Origin: Rhodanobacter sp. C05 | GTDB lineage: Bacteria; Pseudomonadota; Gammaproteobacteria; Xanthomonadales; Rhodanobacteraceae | Assembly (NCBI RefSeq): GCF_002001165.1 | Contig: NZ_MUNQ01000026.1 | Coordinates: 1 to 64,000 of the forward strand | Length of the DNA: 64,000 bases | Direction of reading: 5' to 3' | Shown: piece by piece, positions 34,124 to 42,901 of the stretch | Layout of the letters: each line of letters starts with the position of its first letter | Numbering within the stretch: position 1 is the first letter of the stretch | The notes under the pieces: model-generated | Database searches by the model: none | Seen by the model: the letters and a program-made list of their open reading frames with translations, nothing else | What the model was told of the DNA's origin: nothing | Made by a program: the position numbers and the translations under genes

Positions 34124-35719
34124 TCAACTGCCAGCGGCTGCAGCCATATCTGCACGCGGCCGGATGCGCTGCATATGTTCGCGGCACAGCTGTTCGACCA
34201 GCGCACGATGATCCGGCAGGTCATCGAGTGCGTGACTGGCCGCCTGCTGGATCATCGCGAATTCCCGACTTGCCGCCTCCATGTGCGGATAGGCGCTGCG
34301 CATGGGTTCGAAGTCGGTCTGGAACTCCATGCCGTACAGCACGTACTGCCAGCTGGCGGTCATGAACATTTCCAGGTCGCCGACGAAATCCAGCCGATGC
34401 GGCGGCCGATGCTTCCACTTCGCGAGCTTTTCCTGCAGGGTTTGCGGGATGCTGGCCGCGTCGGAGTTGTCGATCCAGAACCGCGAGTCGCGCCGCTGGC
34501 TCAGGCAGTAGTGCATCTTGATGAAGTCGATGATGCGGTCGTAGCGTGCAACCATCATCTCGTTGAAATGACGCGCGGCACTTTCCATGTTGTCGGTGTC
34601 GCCTGGCAACAGATGAGTAAGCAGATACGTAGCCAGTTCGATCAACGCGATTCCGGTCGATTCCAGCGGCTCCACGAAGCCACCTGCAAGGCCGACCGCA
34701 ACACAATTCTTGCGCCAGTGCTCGGGCCGGTAACCGGTTTCGAACTTGATGTGCATGGCTGCCAGCCCTTCGCCGGCCGAACCCAGGTAACGGCGGAACA
34801 CTGCCTCCGCACGCTCGTCATCCGTGTGGCGCGAGGAATACACGTAGCCGACACCGCGGCGCTTCTGCAAGCCGATGTCCCAGATCCAGCCGGCCTCCTG
34901 CGCGCTGGAGATGGTGTAAGGCGGGATCGGCGCATCCGGCTTCGCATAAGGCACCTGCATCGCCACCGCGCGGTCGGCGAACAGGACGTCCCGGCGGCTG
35001 CGGAACGGCGACTGCATGATGCCGCCGATCAAGGTGCCGCGCAGGCCGGTGCAATCCACGTAGAGATCTGCGGTCAGCTCCCCGAGTTCCTTGGTCACTA
35101 CACATGCGATGGCGCCCTGCTCGTCCAGCACGGCGCGCTCGACGGTTGCGACGTGCCGCTTCACTCCCAGCGTTTCCTGACCGTGTTCCGCCAGCACCTT
35201 GGCGAAGCAGGCAGCATCGAAATGGAACGCATGATTCATCGGTCCCTGGTAATCGGGATCGGTCGAGCGCCTCGGGCCGCGTCCGTGATCGACCAGGGTG
35301 CTCTGCATGGTCACTGCATCGGCGAACGACACCCCCGCGGGAGCGGCTCCCAGCAGCCAGTACGGCAACAGCTCGGGGCCGCCAGGGCGCTGGCTCGGCT
35401 GGCTGAAAGGGTGGAAGAAATGGTCACTGCCGGGCGTGCCCGGCGGCCTGACCCAATGGCGATAGTGGATACCCTGCTTGTAGGTTGCCGTGGCCCCCAC
35501 CAGGAAGCGTCGCTCGTCCAGCCCGATCGCCGCCAAGGTGCCGCGGATCGAAGGAAACGTGGCCTCGCCCACCCCGAGCAGGCCGATATGGTCCGACTCG
35601 ACCAGATGCACCTGGACACTGTCCGGATGAACCGCATTCATGGCCTTGGCCAGGTAACACGCAGCCAGCCAGCCGGCCGTACCGCCGCCCACCACCAGCA
35701 CTTTCTTCAATCTCGACAT
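34124..35719 (-). CDS. flavin-dependent halogenase of the tryptophan halogenase family
   Basis: 531 residues. The FAD-binding GGGTAG is at 11-16, GVGEATFPS at about 49-57, and a Lys at 81 (TYKQGIHYRHW) matches the catalytic lysine of PrnA-type enzymes. The family WxWxIP motif appears as WIWDIG, lacking the usual Pro. Ends with the typical helical region. Characterised members chlorinate or brominate tryptophan, indole or phenols with reduced flavin from a separate reductase; no reductase gene is seen here. It follows TonB receptor 2 and a GH3 on the same strand. Similar halogenase/receptor pairs are known in xanthomonads and Caulobacterales, where substrates are mostly unknown. Ribosome site AGGAACAGG; start 35719. 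Confidence 0.88.
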   Translation of the reverse strand: MSRLKKVLVVGGGTAGWLAACYLAKAMNAVHPDSVQVHLVESDHIGLLGVGEATFPSIRGTLAAIGLDERRFLVGATATYKQGIHYRHWVRPPGTPGSDHFFHPFSQPSQRPGGPELLPYWLLGAAPAGVSFADAVTMQSTLVDHGRGPRRSTDPDYQGPMNHAFHFDAACFAKVLAEHGQETLGVKRHVATVERAVLDEQGAIACVVTKELGELTADLYVDCTGLRGTLIGGIMQSPFRSRRDVLFADRAVAMQVPYAKPDAPIPPYTISSAQEAGWIWDIGLQKRRGVGYVYSSRHTDDERAEAVFRRYLGSAGEGLAAMHIKFETGYRPEHWRKNCVAVGLAGGFVEPLESTGIALIELATYLLTHLLPGDTDNMESAARHFNEMMVARYDRIIDFIKMHYCLSQRRDSRFWIDNSDAASIPQTLQEKLAKWKHRPPHRLDFVGDLEMFMTASWQYVLYGMEFQTDFEPMRSAYPHMEAASREFAMIQQAASHALDDLPDHRALVEQLCREHMQRIRPRADMAAAAGS

Positions 35720-35840
35720 GTCCTGTTCCTTTCGCAGACGGTACAGACGACACCCTCTGACTCGGCAATTGCATGGCTCGATGACCACGTGGTCAATTTG
35801 CACCGCAAGAAACACGCCTCGTCGCAGCCTCCCAAAGAAA

Positions 35841-35865
35841 GGCCGGACTCCAGGGGAGTCCGGCC
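35841..35865 (-). terminator. intrinsic terminator of TonB receptor 2
   Basis: GGCCGGACTCC and GGAGTCCGGCC form an 11-bp stem with a 3-nt loop. On the minus strand it is followed by TTTCTTT. It lies between the receptor and halogenase genes, so the halogenase depends on read-through or its own promoter. Confidence 0.7.
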
Positions 35866-35958
35866 AAAGTGCCATTCAGGGGAGGGTTGAAGACATCCTC
35901 GTCGTGATGCCTTCAGAACGGCAACGGTGTTGCGTCACTAGCCGCACGGACTCGACCA

Positions 35959-38391
35959 TCAGAACCAGAAGCCGAGCTGGACACCGTAGGTGCGCGGCGG
36001 CAGGTATTGGGAGATGTATACGAGGTCGCCATTGACCAGGCTGCTGCCTGCGCTGGTCTTGATGCGGTCGTCCGAGACGTTCTGCACATACACATTGACG
36101 TACCAGCGATCGCCTGGCTCGCTGTAACGCAGCGAGAGGTCGCCACGTACATACGCCTTCTGCTCGTCGGGTGCCCCCAGGTTGAACCAGCTGAGCCACT
36201 GCGCGCTCTGATACTGGGCGCTCAGGCGCGGCGTCAGGCGGCCGCCATTGCCCAGGTGGAAGTCATGCTCGTAGATGCCGGTCAGCGAGACGTTCGGTGC
36301 ATGCGGCAGGTCGTTGCCGGTAACGTTCAGGCAGTTGCCCACGCCCAGCGGCGCGGTCGGCGGGCATGCCGGGAAACCGGCGTAGTCGTTGCTGCCGGCA
36401 TAAAGCAGCGTGCCGAGCTTCTTCTTGGGGATGGCCGAGAAGATCAGGTTGAGACGGTCATCCTGTTGCTGGTAAGCCAGCTCCGACTCGAAGCCGATCA
36501 CTTCGGTATTGCCCTGCACGTTCGAGAAGCCCAGGCCATGCGCGCCATTGGCATAGGTGATTGGCGCGGACAGCTGGAAATTCTTGAAGTCTTCGTAGTA
36601 CGCGGCACTGTTCCAGGTCAGATGCCCGTTGAAGAACGCGAACTTGGTGCCGATTTCGTAGTTGGTAAGTGACTCGGGCTTGTACAGCGCACCACCGTCC
36701 TGGGTGCCGCCGGACTTGTAGCCGGTCGAGACGCTGGCATAGGCCAGGCCATGCTCACCGAGGTCGGTGTCCACGCGGGTCAGCCAGGTGATCTTGCTCT
36801 TGCTGTACGTGGCGGTGTTGTACTGGCCCGCGCTGAAGCCGGTCGATGGACCCGGCAGGACACCCGGAGAAATCGGCTGCTGCGGCACCGTCGGATCGTA
36901 GTCCCAATCCCAGTTGATGCCGCCGTCGTTGGCCTTGTCGTCATGCGACCAGCGTGCACCGGCAGTCAGGCGCCAATGATCGGACATATGCCAGGTGGCT
37001 TGGCCGAATACCGCCTTGGACTCCACCGTTTCCTTCGGCTGGATGAACGAACCCTGCCAGTTGACCGTACCCTGCTGGGTACCGTTCATGATCGGAATGT
37101 CGAAGCGGATGTTGTTGTCTTCGTATTCGTAGTAGGCACCGACGATCCAGTCGATCGCCTGCTGGCCCTTCGACTTCAGGTCGACCTCGCTGCTGTAGCT
37201 TTCGTAGTTCGAATAGTTGGTGCGGTCTTCCTGGCGCACGCCGCCGGTGGTGAAGCTGGTGGGTACGGCCACGCCGACGTCCTGGTCGAAGTCGCTCTTG
37301 CCGGAATAGCGGTTGTAGCCGGCGATATAGCTGAGTTCCATGCCGTCGTTGATTTCCCAGTCCATCCGGCTACGCACCGTCTTGGAAGTTCGATCCAGAT
37401 ACGGCGCGGTGTCGATCAGCGCCGACCAGAAATCCTGGCCCGGGCGTGGCTGCTGCATCAGGCTCAGGCTGGGCGTGCCGCGATCGACGAAATACTCGTA
37501 CGACAGGTTCCACTTGAACGCGTCGCTGGGCTGCCACAGCGCGCTCACGCGGACGGCGGACTGATCCTGCGCGTCGTACTTCTTGCCGCTCTGGATGAAC
37601 TGGTTGAGATTGATCGGCTGGAAACTTGCCGGATTGCCGCCCGAGGCGAGATAGGTCGCCTGCTGCTGTGCCACCGACGGGATCTCGCTGGCCGGGTTCT
37701 GGTAGTTGACGTAGCCATCATGCTGCTCGTGCACCGCCGCCACGCGCATCGCAAAGGTGCTGCTGATCGGCAGGTTGATCGCGGCGCGCGTTCCCATCTG
37801 GCTGTAATTGCCTGCCTCGATCTGCCCATTGCCGTAGAAGCCGCCGTTGATGTCGGGCTTGGCCGTCTGGAAGCTGATCGCGCCAGCGGTGGCGTTGCGA
37901 CCCCACAGCGTGCCCTGCGGGCCACGCAGCGCTTCGACGCTGTCCATGTCCAGCAGCAGACCCGAGGCAGCCTCGGCGCGAGGCGCATACACGCCGTCGA
38001 CGAAGGTGGCGACTTCAGGATCGGCATACTCGGTCTTGGCGCTGTCGTTGCCGATGCCGCGCATGGTCAGCGTCACCACGTCATGGTCGCCCTCCGACGT
38101 ACCCTGCAGGCCCGGTACCAGCTTGGTCAGGTCCTGCACGGTCATCACGCGCTCCTTGTCGAGCGTGTCCGCCGTGATCGCCGTGACTGCCACCGGCGTT
38201 TTCTGCAGCGGCGTCTCGCGCTTGGTCGCGGTAACCGAGATGGCATCCAGATCCTTGACTTTCTTGTCAGCGGCGTTCGGATTCTGCGATGACGGGTTTG
38301 GCGCCGGTGCGTCCTGACCTGCCGCAAGCAGCGTGCCCGGAGCGAGCACGAGTGCCATGGCGACATACAACAACTTGTGATGCAGATTCAT
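35959..38391 (-). CDS. TonB-dependent receptor 2 (FyuA/CirA-like)
   Basis: 810-residue outer-membrane receptor: signal peptide, short linker, TonB-box-like AISVTATKRE, a plug (VQDLTKLVPGLQ, TMRGIG, ATFVDGVYAPRAEAASGLLL, VEALRGPQGTLWGRNATAGAIS) and a barrel ending TYGVQLGFWF, with the terminal Phe required for barrel assembly. It belongs to a different receptor subgroup from the one at 20563-23526: the plug is of the general TBDR type with the RGPQGTLWGRNA signature. Paired with a GH3 enzyme and the TGACAGCGCTGTCA operator, it probably imports beta-glycosides or a glycosylated aromatic; this is inference. Confidence 0.9.
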   Translation of the reverse strand: MNLHHKLLYVAMALVLAPGTLLAAGQDAPAPNPSSQNPNAADKKVKDLDAISVTATKRETPLQKTPVAVTAITADTLDKERVMTVQDLTKLVPGLQGTSEGDHDVVTLTMRGIGNDSAKTEYADPEVATFVDGVYAPRAEAASGLLLDMDSVEALRGPQGTLWGRNATAGAISFQTAKPDINGGFYGNGQIEAGNYSQMGTRAAINLPISSTFAMRVAAVHEQHDGYVNYQNPASEIPSVAQQQATYLASGGNPASFQPINLNQFIQSGKKYDAQDQSAVRVSALWQPSDAFKWNLSYEYFVDRGTPSLSLMQQPRPGQDFWSALIDTAPYLDRTSKTVRSRMDWEINDGMELSYIAGYNRYSGKSDFDQDVGVAVPTSFTTGGVRQEDRTNYSNYESYSSEVDLKSKGQQAIDWIVGAYYEYEDNNIRFDIPIMNGTQQGTVNWQGSFIQPKETVESKAVFGQATWHMSDHWRLTAGARWSHDDKANDGGINWDWDYDPTVPQQPISPGVLPGPSTGFSAGQYNTATYSKSKITWLTRVDTDLGEHGLAYASVSTGYKSGGTQDGGALYKPESLTNYEIGTKFAFFNGHLTWNSAAYYEDFKNFQLSAPITYANGAHGLGFSNVQGNTEVIGFESELAYQQQDDRLNLIFSAIPKKKLGTLLYAGSNDYAGFPACPPTAPLGVGNCLNVTGNDLPHAPNVSLTGIYEHDFHLGNGGRLTPRLSAQYQSAQWLSWFNLGAPDEQKAYVRGDLSLRYSEPGDRWYVNVYVQNVSDDRIKTSAGSSLVNGDLVYISQYLPPRTYGVQLGFWF

Positions 38392-38490
38392 CTGGCTCTC
38401 CCTCTAAATCGTTCGGATGGTTGTTGGCCGCCACGAACACCGGCCAAGACAAAGATTTCCCCGCTCCCCACGCCACACCGTTGATCCTGA

Positions 38491-38508
38491 AATGACAGCG
38501 CTGTCATT
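38491..38508. promoter_or_regulatory. operator A, upstream of TonB receptor 2
   Basis: AATGACAGCGCTGTCATT is a perfect 18-bp palindrome with a central GCGC, 100 bp before the receptor start. A -10-like TATGAT (minus strand, around 38514-38519) lies just upstream of it, so the site would overlap the transcription start and act as a block. The 14-bp core recurs at 41441-41454. Confidence 0.75.
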
Positions 38509-38578
38509 GACTGATCATAGAGCGCCTCTGCGATGAATGCTTGTCGCACAGCAACAAGCCATCAAGGCATTCACAACC

Positions 38579-38818
38579 TCATGCTTTACGGCCCCTCACG
38601 CCGCTTGCTTGGCCTTCCAACAGCTTGTTATTGATGCAACGCAAATAGACGTCTTGGCGTCCAATCCCGCGAAGACGGCATCCACCTGTCGACCTGCGCC
38701 TGCTGAAAGTGGAGTAGCTGATTCCGAAGTCGTGCCGGCGCAACGACCCGGCCAACATCGCGAAACCCGCAATGAACACCATTGACATCACCACTGCGGA
38801 CAACGGCTCGACATTCAT
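38579..38818 (-). CDS. possible small membrane protein coupled to the GH3 gene
   Basis: 79 codons starting MNVEPLSAVVMSMVFIAG, with one hydrophobic helix, then basic residues (SLRRHDFG, FSRRRSTGG). The ATG overlaps the GH3 stop as ATGA, which favours translation. The C-terminal part is low in structure and could be out-of-frame remnant of a longer membrane protein. No family recognised. The upstream part of the region, 38392-38578, holds only the receptor promoter and operator. Confidence 0.4.
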   Translation of the reverse strand: MNVEPLSAVVMSMVFIAGFAMLAGSLRRHDFGISYSTFSRRRSTGGCRLRGIGRQDVYLRCINNKLLEGQASGVRGRKA

Positions 38819-41382
38819 GGCTTGCCCCCGTGAGCCGGACACGCCAGCGTCCGGTCCGCTACCGTGCCGAGCGACACGTCGGTGACGGCGACCTGTTCAC
38901 CGGAATGACTGGTCCATTCGAATGGCCGGTCCAGGCTGCTCATGTTGGCGCCGGCGTCGCGGAAGCATTTCAGCGGAATGCCCAAGCGCAGCCACTGCCC
39001 GTGAGGCAACGCAGCAAGCTGTCGGCCGACTGGCACCTCACCGCTGCAGCCGATGCCGCAACCGACACCGATCGAAGTTTCCCCGGACGACACCGCATCG
39101 ACCCGCAACGTGGTCACCAGCAACACATCGCCATTGGTTTCACGTTCCACGTCCAGCGGCGCAGGTGCCACCAGCGCGACATCTGCCGCACCGTTGCCGG
39201 ACCAGCTCAGGCTGCGCGCGTCCTCCTGCGCCTTGTAGTCGAGCGCGCCGATGCGCAGGCTGCCGTCGGGCGTGGCGGCAGGGGTGGCGGCGACATTCGT
39301 GGCCGCCCCGTTCGCACCGGTCAGGCGCAGTGTGAAACCCTGCGTCGGCTTGCCATGGGTGAAGTAGACGCCGGCCCGCGCAGCGCTCAACACGATCCCG
39401 GCATCCTCGGACAACGGGCCGGTGTTGCCGCGATCGGCATAGGTCAGGCCGAAGCCGTAGGGGAACTGCGGACGCTCGCCCCGCGCGGCGGCGACGACGG
39501 GGATCTGCACCGCGCTGCGCGGCCACGCATAGGCCAGTTTGCCGTGGAAGTCGTGCGCGATGCGGCCGTCGCGGGTGCGCAGCAGCACGTCGGCAATGCC
39601 CTCGCCTTCGCTGCCCGGCAGCCATGCCACCACGAAGGCATCGGCGGCGTTGATCTCGCGATTCATCCACAGCGGTCGCCCGGTCAGGAACACCGCCACC
39701 ACCGGCAATCCCTGCACGTGCAGGCGACGCAACAGGTCGAGGTCGTGGTCGTTGCCCGGACGGTAGGCCAGATTCGGCAGGTCACCCTGGAATTCGGCGT
39801 AGGGATCCTCGCCGAACACCACGATGGCGACGTCGGGCCTCTGCTTGTAATCGCCATCCACCGCCAGCTCGGCGCTGCCGCCAGCCGCCTGCACCTGCGC
39901 GCGAAGACCGGCCCAGATCGAGGTGGCCCCGGGGAAATTCGCATTGGTCAGGCCAGTGCCCTGCCAAGTCAGCGTCCAGCCACCGTTCTGCTTGGAGATG
40001 TTGTCGGCGCCGTCGCCGGCGACCAGGATGTGCTTGCGCGGATCGATCGGCAACACGCCGTGGTTGTTTTTCAGCAGCACCAGCGACTCGCGTACCGCCC
40101 GGCGTGCCAGTGCGCGATGCGCGGGACTGCCGATCACCTGCGCCGACCGGGCCACCAGCGGGTTGGCCGATGGCGGACCGGCCTCGAACATGCCCAGGCG
40201 CAGCTTCACCCGCAGGATGCGGGTCACCGCATCGTCTACGCGGCTCATCGGGATCACCCCACCCTTCACCTCGGCCAGGGTGTTCTCATACAGACCCTTC
40301 CAGGAATCGGGCGCCTCCAGCATGTCCAGCCCGGCGTTGTACGCCACCGGACAATCCTCGTTGGTGCAGCCGGGTACCTGGCCGTGCGCGTTCCAGTCGC
40401 CCAGCACGATCCCGTCGAAGCCCATGCGCTCCTTCAGCACGTCGGTGATCAGCGCCTTGTTGCCGGCCATCTTCACCCCGTTCCAGCTGGAGAACGAGAC
40501 CATCACCACCTGCACGCCGGCCTTGATCGCGGGCGGGTAGCCGGCCGCGTGCACATCGCGCAACACCGCCTCGCTGACCTCGGCATCGCCCTGGTCCTTG
40601 CCGTCGCGGGTGCCGCCGTCGCCGACAAAATGCTTGGCGGTGGCGATCACGTGCTCGGCATCCAGGAACTGCGGTGTACCCGGCTTGCCTTCCAGACCGC
40701 CGACCACGGCGGCGGCGTATTGCGCCACCAGTGCCGGATTCTGCGAATAACCTTCGTAGGAACGGCCCCAGCGCACATCCTGCGGCACCGTGAGCGTGGG
40801 CGCGAAAGTCCAGTTGATGCCGCTGGCGCGCAACTCCTTCGCAGTGACCTCGCCGATCTCGTGGATCAGCTGCGGATCGCGCGTGGCACCCAGCGCGGAG
40901 TTCTGCGGAAACAGCGTGCTGCCGACGAGGTTGTTGTGGCCATGCACGGCGTCGATGCCGAACAGCACCGGGATCGCCAGACGACCGCCCGCGGTGTCCA
41001 TCGAGGCGTGGTAGAACGCATCGGACAGCTGCTGCCACTGCACCGCCGTTGCGGTCTGTTGCCCGTTCGGCTTGGAGTTGCCACCGGCCAGGATCGAGCC
41101 CAGACGGTACTTGCGCGCATCGTCCGGGGTCACGTACTTGATGTCGGCCTGGATCATCTGGCCGACCTTGTCTGCCACCGACATCTTCGCCAGAAGCGCC
41201 TGCACCCGGGACTCGAGCACGGGATCAGGTGGCAGCGGCGAGCTGACTTCCGGCCACAGCTCGGGGTGGACAACAGCCGTGTCGCCGGCCATGGCGGGAA
41301 CGGTCATGAGCAGTACGCCAGCGAGTGACAAAGCCATGGAGAGGTGTCGCAGCAACGGGCTCGATGGGGGCGACAGTGGCAC
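38815..41382 (-). CDS. exported GH3 beta-glucosidase/exoglucanase
   Basis: 855 residues with a signal peptide (LSLAGVLLMTVPAMAGD). The (beta/alpha)8 domain includes IPVLFGIDAVHGHNN, ATRDPQLIHEIG, ATAKHFVGDGGTRDGKD and the nucleophile Asp in GIVLGDWNAHGQV. The second alpha/beta domain begins near residue 440 (RESLVLLKNNHGVLPI), with FGEDPYAEFQGD and the GxPVVAVFLTGRPLW strand. A C-terminal beta domain of about 200 residues is the ExoP-type extension of exo-1,4-beta-glucosidases. It should release glucose from beta-glucan oligomers in the periplasm. The operator TGACAGCGCTGTCA lies 59 bp upstream. Confidence 0.92.
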   Translation of the reverse strand: MPLSPPSSPLLRHLSMALSLAGVLLMTVPAMAGDTAVVHPELWPEVSSPLPPDPVLESRVQALLAKMSVADKVGQMIQADIKYVTPDDARKYRLGSILAGGNSKPNGQQTATAVQWQQLSDAFYHASMDTAGGRLAIPVLFGIDAVHGHNNLVGSTLFPQNSALGATRDPQLIHEIGEVTAKELRASGINWTFAPTLTVPQDVRWGRSYEGYSQNPALVAQYAAAVVGGLEGKPGTPQFLDAEHVIATAKHFVGDGGTRDGKDQGDAEVSEAVLRDVHAAGYPPAIKAGVQVVMVSFSSWNGVKMAGNKALITDVLKERMGFDGIVLGDWNAHGQVPGCTNEDCPVAYNAGLDMLEAPDSWKGLYENTLAEVKGGVIPMSRVDDAVTRILRVKLRLGMFEAGPPSANPLVARSAQVIGSPAHRALARRAVRESLVLLKNNHGVLPIDPRKHILVAGDGADNISKQNGGWTLTWQGTGLTNANFPGATSIWAGLRAQVQAAGGSAELAVDGDYKQRPDVAIVVFGEDPYAEFQGDLPNLAYRPGNDHDLDLLRRLHVQGLPVVAVFLTGRPLWMNREINAADAFVVAWLPGSEGEGIADVLLRTRDGRIAHDFHGKLAYAWPRSAVQIPVVAAARGERPQFPYGFGLTYADRGNTGPLSEDAGIVLSAARAGVYFTHGKPTQGFTLRLTGANGAATNVAATPAATPDGSLRIGALDYKAQEDARSLSWSGNGAADVALVAPAPLDVERETNGDVLLVTTLRVDAVSSGETSIGVGCGIGCSGEVPVGRQLAALPHGQWLRLGIPLKCFRDAGANMSSLDRPFEWTSHSGEQVAVTDVSLGTVADRTLACPAHGGKP

Positions 41383-41440
41383 GGCAACGCTCCTGGCTGG
41401 CGCACCGGCGGTGCGCGTCTGAGCCGCAGGGTGGCAGAAA

Positions 41441-41454
41441 TGACAGCGCTGTCA
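41441..41454. promoter_or_regulatory. operator A, upstream of the GH3 gene
   Basis: Perfect 14-bp palindrome TGACAGCGCTGTCA, identical to the core at 38493-38506. On the minus strand the bases AATTGACAGC would put a TTGACA-like -35 within the operator, again suggesting repression. Confidence 0.75.
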
Positions 41455-41502
41455 ATTTGCTCTGCAACATGACTGCCGAGTCGTGCGGCGGAGTGGGTGG
41501 CC

Positions 41503-42516
41503 TCAGGGGGCAGCGGCAGTGGAGCCGCGGATCTGCAGGACGAAGGGCACCTGCACCAGCTGGCCAGCGCCGTGACCGCGCAATGCGCCGAGCAATTGCT
41601 CAGCGGCGATCTTGCCCATCTCGCGACTCGGTTGCTGGACGGTGGTGAGCGCCGGCCACAGCTGGCGCGACAGCGGCGTATCGTCGAAGCCGCAGACCGA
41701 CAGGTCTTGCGGTACCTTCAAGCCGTACTCGCCAGCCGCCCACATCACGCCGGTGGCCATGTCGTCGTTGGCGGCGAACACCGCCGTCGGCCGTTTGGCC
41801 AGCGCAAACAACTTCCGCGCCGCCTCCACGCCGGAGCCGAAGGTGAAGGCGCCCTGCACCACCATGGCCGGATCCTCCGGCAGGCCCGCGGCGGCCATCG
41901 CCTCGCGGTAACCAGCCAGACGCCAGCGGCTGGCACCGTGGTCGGCGATGCCGATTACGTGGGCAATCCGCCGATGCCCCAGTTCCAGCAGATGTTCCAC
42001 GATCGCCCGTGCGGCCCGCTGCTCGTCCATCGTGACGCCGATGACTTTGCCACGCCGCTGCGGCGACACGCTGGCGTACGGTACGTTGGACTCGCGCAGG
42101 CGTTTCAGCAGCGGCGCATAGTCGGTGATCGGTGGCGTCAGCACGACGCCATCGGGGTGATGATCGGAAATCAGTGCATCGAAGCGACGGATGAAATCAC
42201 CGCCGCGCATGCGAAGCGGACGCACCATCATGCTGTAGCGATGCGCGTCGCAAGCCTCCAATACACCATCCTGAATCTCGGCCAGATAGGTCGAGGCCGG
42301 ATTGTCATTGTTGTCGTACAACATCGCCACCAGGAACGAGCGATTGCCCGCCAGACTGCGCGCCGATGGATGCGGGCGATAGTCCATCGCCTCCATGGCG
42401 GCGCGCACGCGCTGACGCGTGGCATCGGTCACGTTGGCCTCGTCATTGAGCACACGCGACACCGTCTTGGGCGATACATTCGCCGCGCGCGCCACATCTT
42501 CGAGGCGTACCCGCAT
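41503..42516 (-). CDS. LacI-family transcriptional regulator 1
   Basis: 337 residues: N-terminal helix-turn-helix (RLEDVARAANVSPKTVSRVL) with hinge helix (RPHPSARSLAG), then a periplasmic-binding-protein-like sugar sensor (SFLVAMLYDNNDNPAS, VFAANDDMATGVMWAAGEY, LSVCGFDDTPLSRQLWPALT). Start at 42516 is supported by GGAG 9 bp upstream. It directly precedes the operator-A-controlled GH3 gene on the same strand, which makes it the best candidate to bind TGACAGCGCTGTCA. The other operator type also lies within 130 bp upstream, so that assignment is inference. Confidence 0.9.
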   Translation of the reverse strand: MRVRLEDVARAANVSPKTVSRVLNDEANVTDATRQRVRAAMEAMDYRPHPSARSLAGNRSFLVAMLYDNNDNPASTYLAEIQDGVLEACDAHRYSMMVRPLRMRGGDFIRRFDALISDHHPDGVVLTPPITDYAPLLKRLRESNVPYASVSPQRRGKVIGVTMDEQRAARAIVEHLLELGHRRIAHVIGIADHGASRWRLAGYREAMAAAGLPEDPAMVVQGAFTFGSGVEAARKLFALAKRPTAVFAANDDMATGVMWAAGEYGLKVPQDLSVCGFDDTPLSRQLWPALTTVQQPSREMGKIAAEQLLGALRGHGAGQLVQVPFVLQIRGSTAAAP

Positions 42517-42644
42517 GGATTCTCCGTGGTCGTCACACTGTCGATCGACTATGCCGCCAGAGCCCTCCGCTTTACAAGGACGCTTTACAGGGACGATCGG
42601 CGTTGCAGGGAGCGAGGCCGCTACGCGGCGTGCCGACGCAGCCA

Positions 42645-42693
42645 TGAATACGTATGCAGGCGCTGGTTACTGCACTGCGACGCTGCCTACCAT
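42645..42693 (+). promoter_or_regulatory. operator 4 and -10 element upstream of the sugar MFS gene
   Basis: TGAATACGTATGCA (42645-42658), 29 nt, then TACCAT (42688-42693). Part of the segment duplicated from or into 31668-31870. The divergent region 42517-42901 otherwise holds two short frames chained by overlapping stops and starts. Confidence 0.7.
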
Positions 42694-42792
42694 GCAGGGC
42701 TGTCGCCCGGCAGCAAGGTGCACCGATGCTGCGCCCGCAGCATGCGGGATGCGCCACGCCATGACATAACTGCTGCCTGAGGGGAGGTGCCA

Positions 42793-42840
42793 ATGATCCG
42801 GATCAACCACAGCTCAGTACCCACGGTGCGCGTGTGTTGA
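42793..42840 (+). CDS. putative 15-residue leader peptide
   Basis: ATG at 42793, preceded by GAGGGGAGG, encodes MIRINHSSVPTVRVC and stops at TGA. After two bases an ATG (42843) opens a 20-codon frame whose TGA (42903-42905) overlaps the ATG of the transporter gene (42902). It mirrors the leader at 31810-31863 in position, in its Cys-ending last codon and in the TGAGCATG junction. The second short frame looks like the decayed N-terminus of the gene that follows the other copy. Confidence 0.4.
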   Translation: MIRINHSSVPTVRVC

Positions 42841-42901
42841 GCATGCCGCGAGCGAACGCGGGCGCGCCGCGCGACATCACCTGCAACAAGGATAGCCACC
42901 G

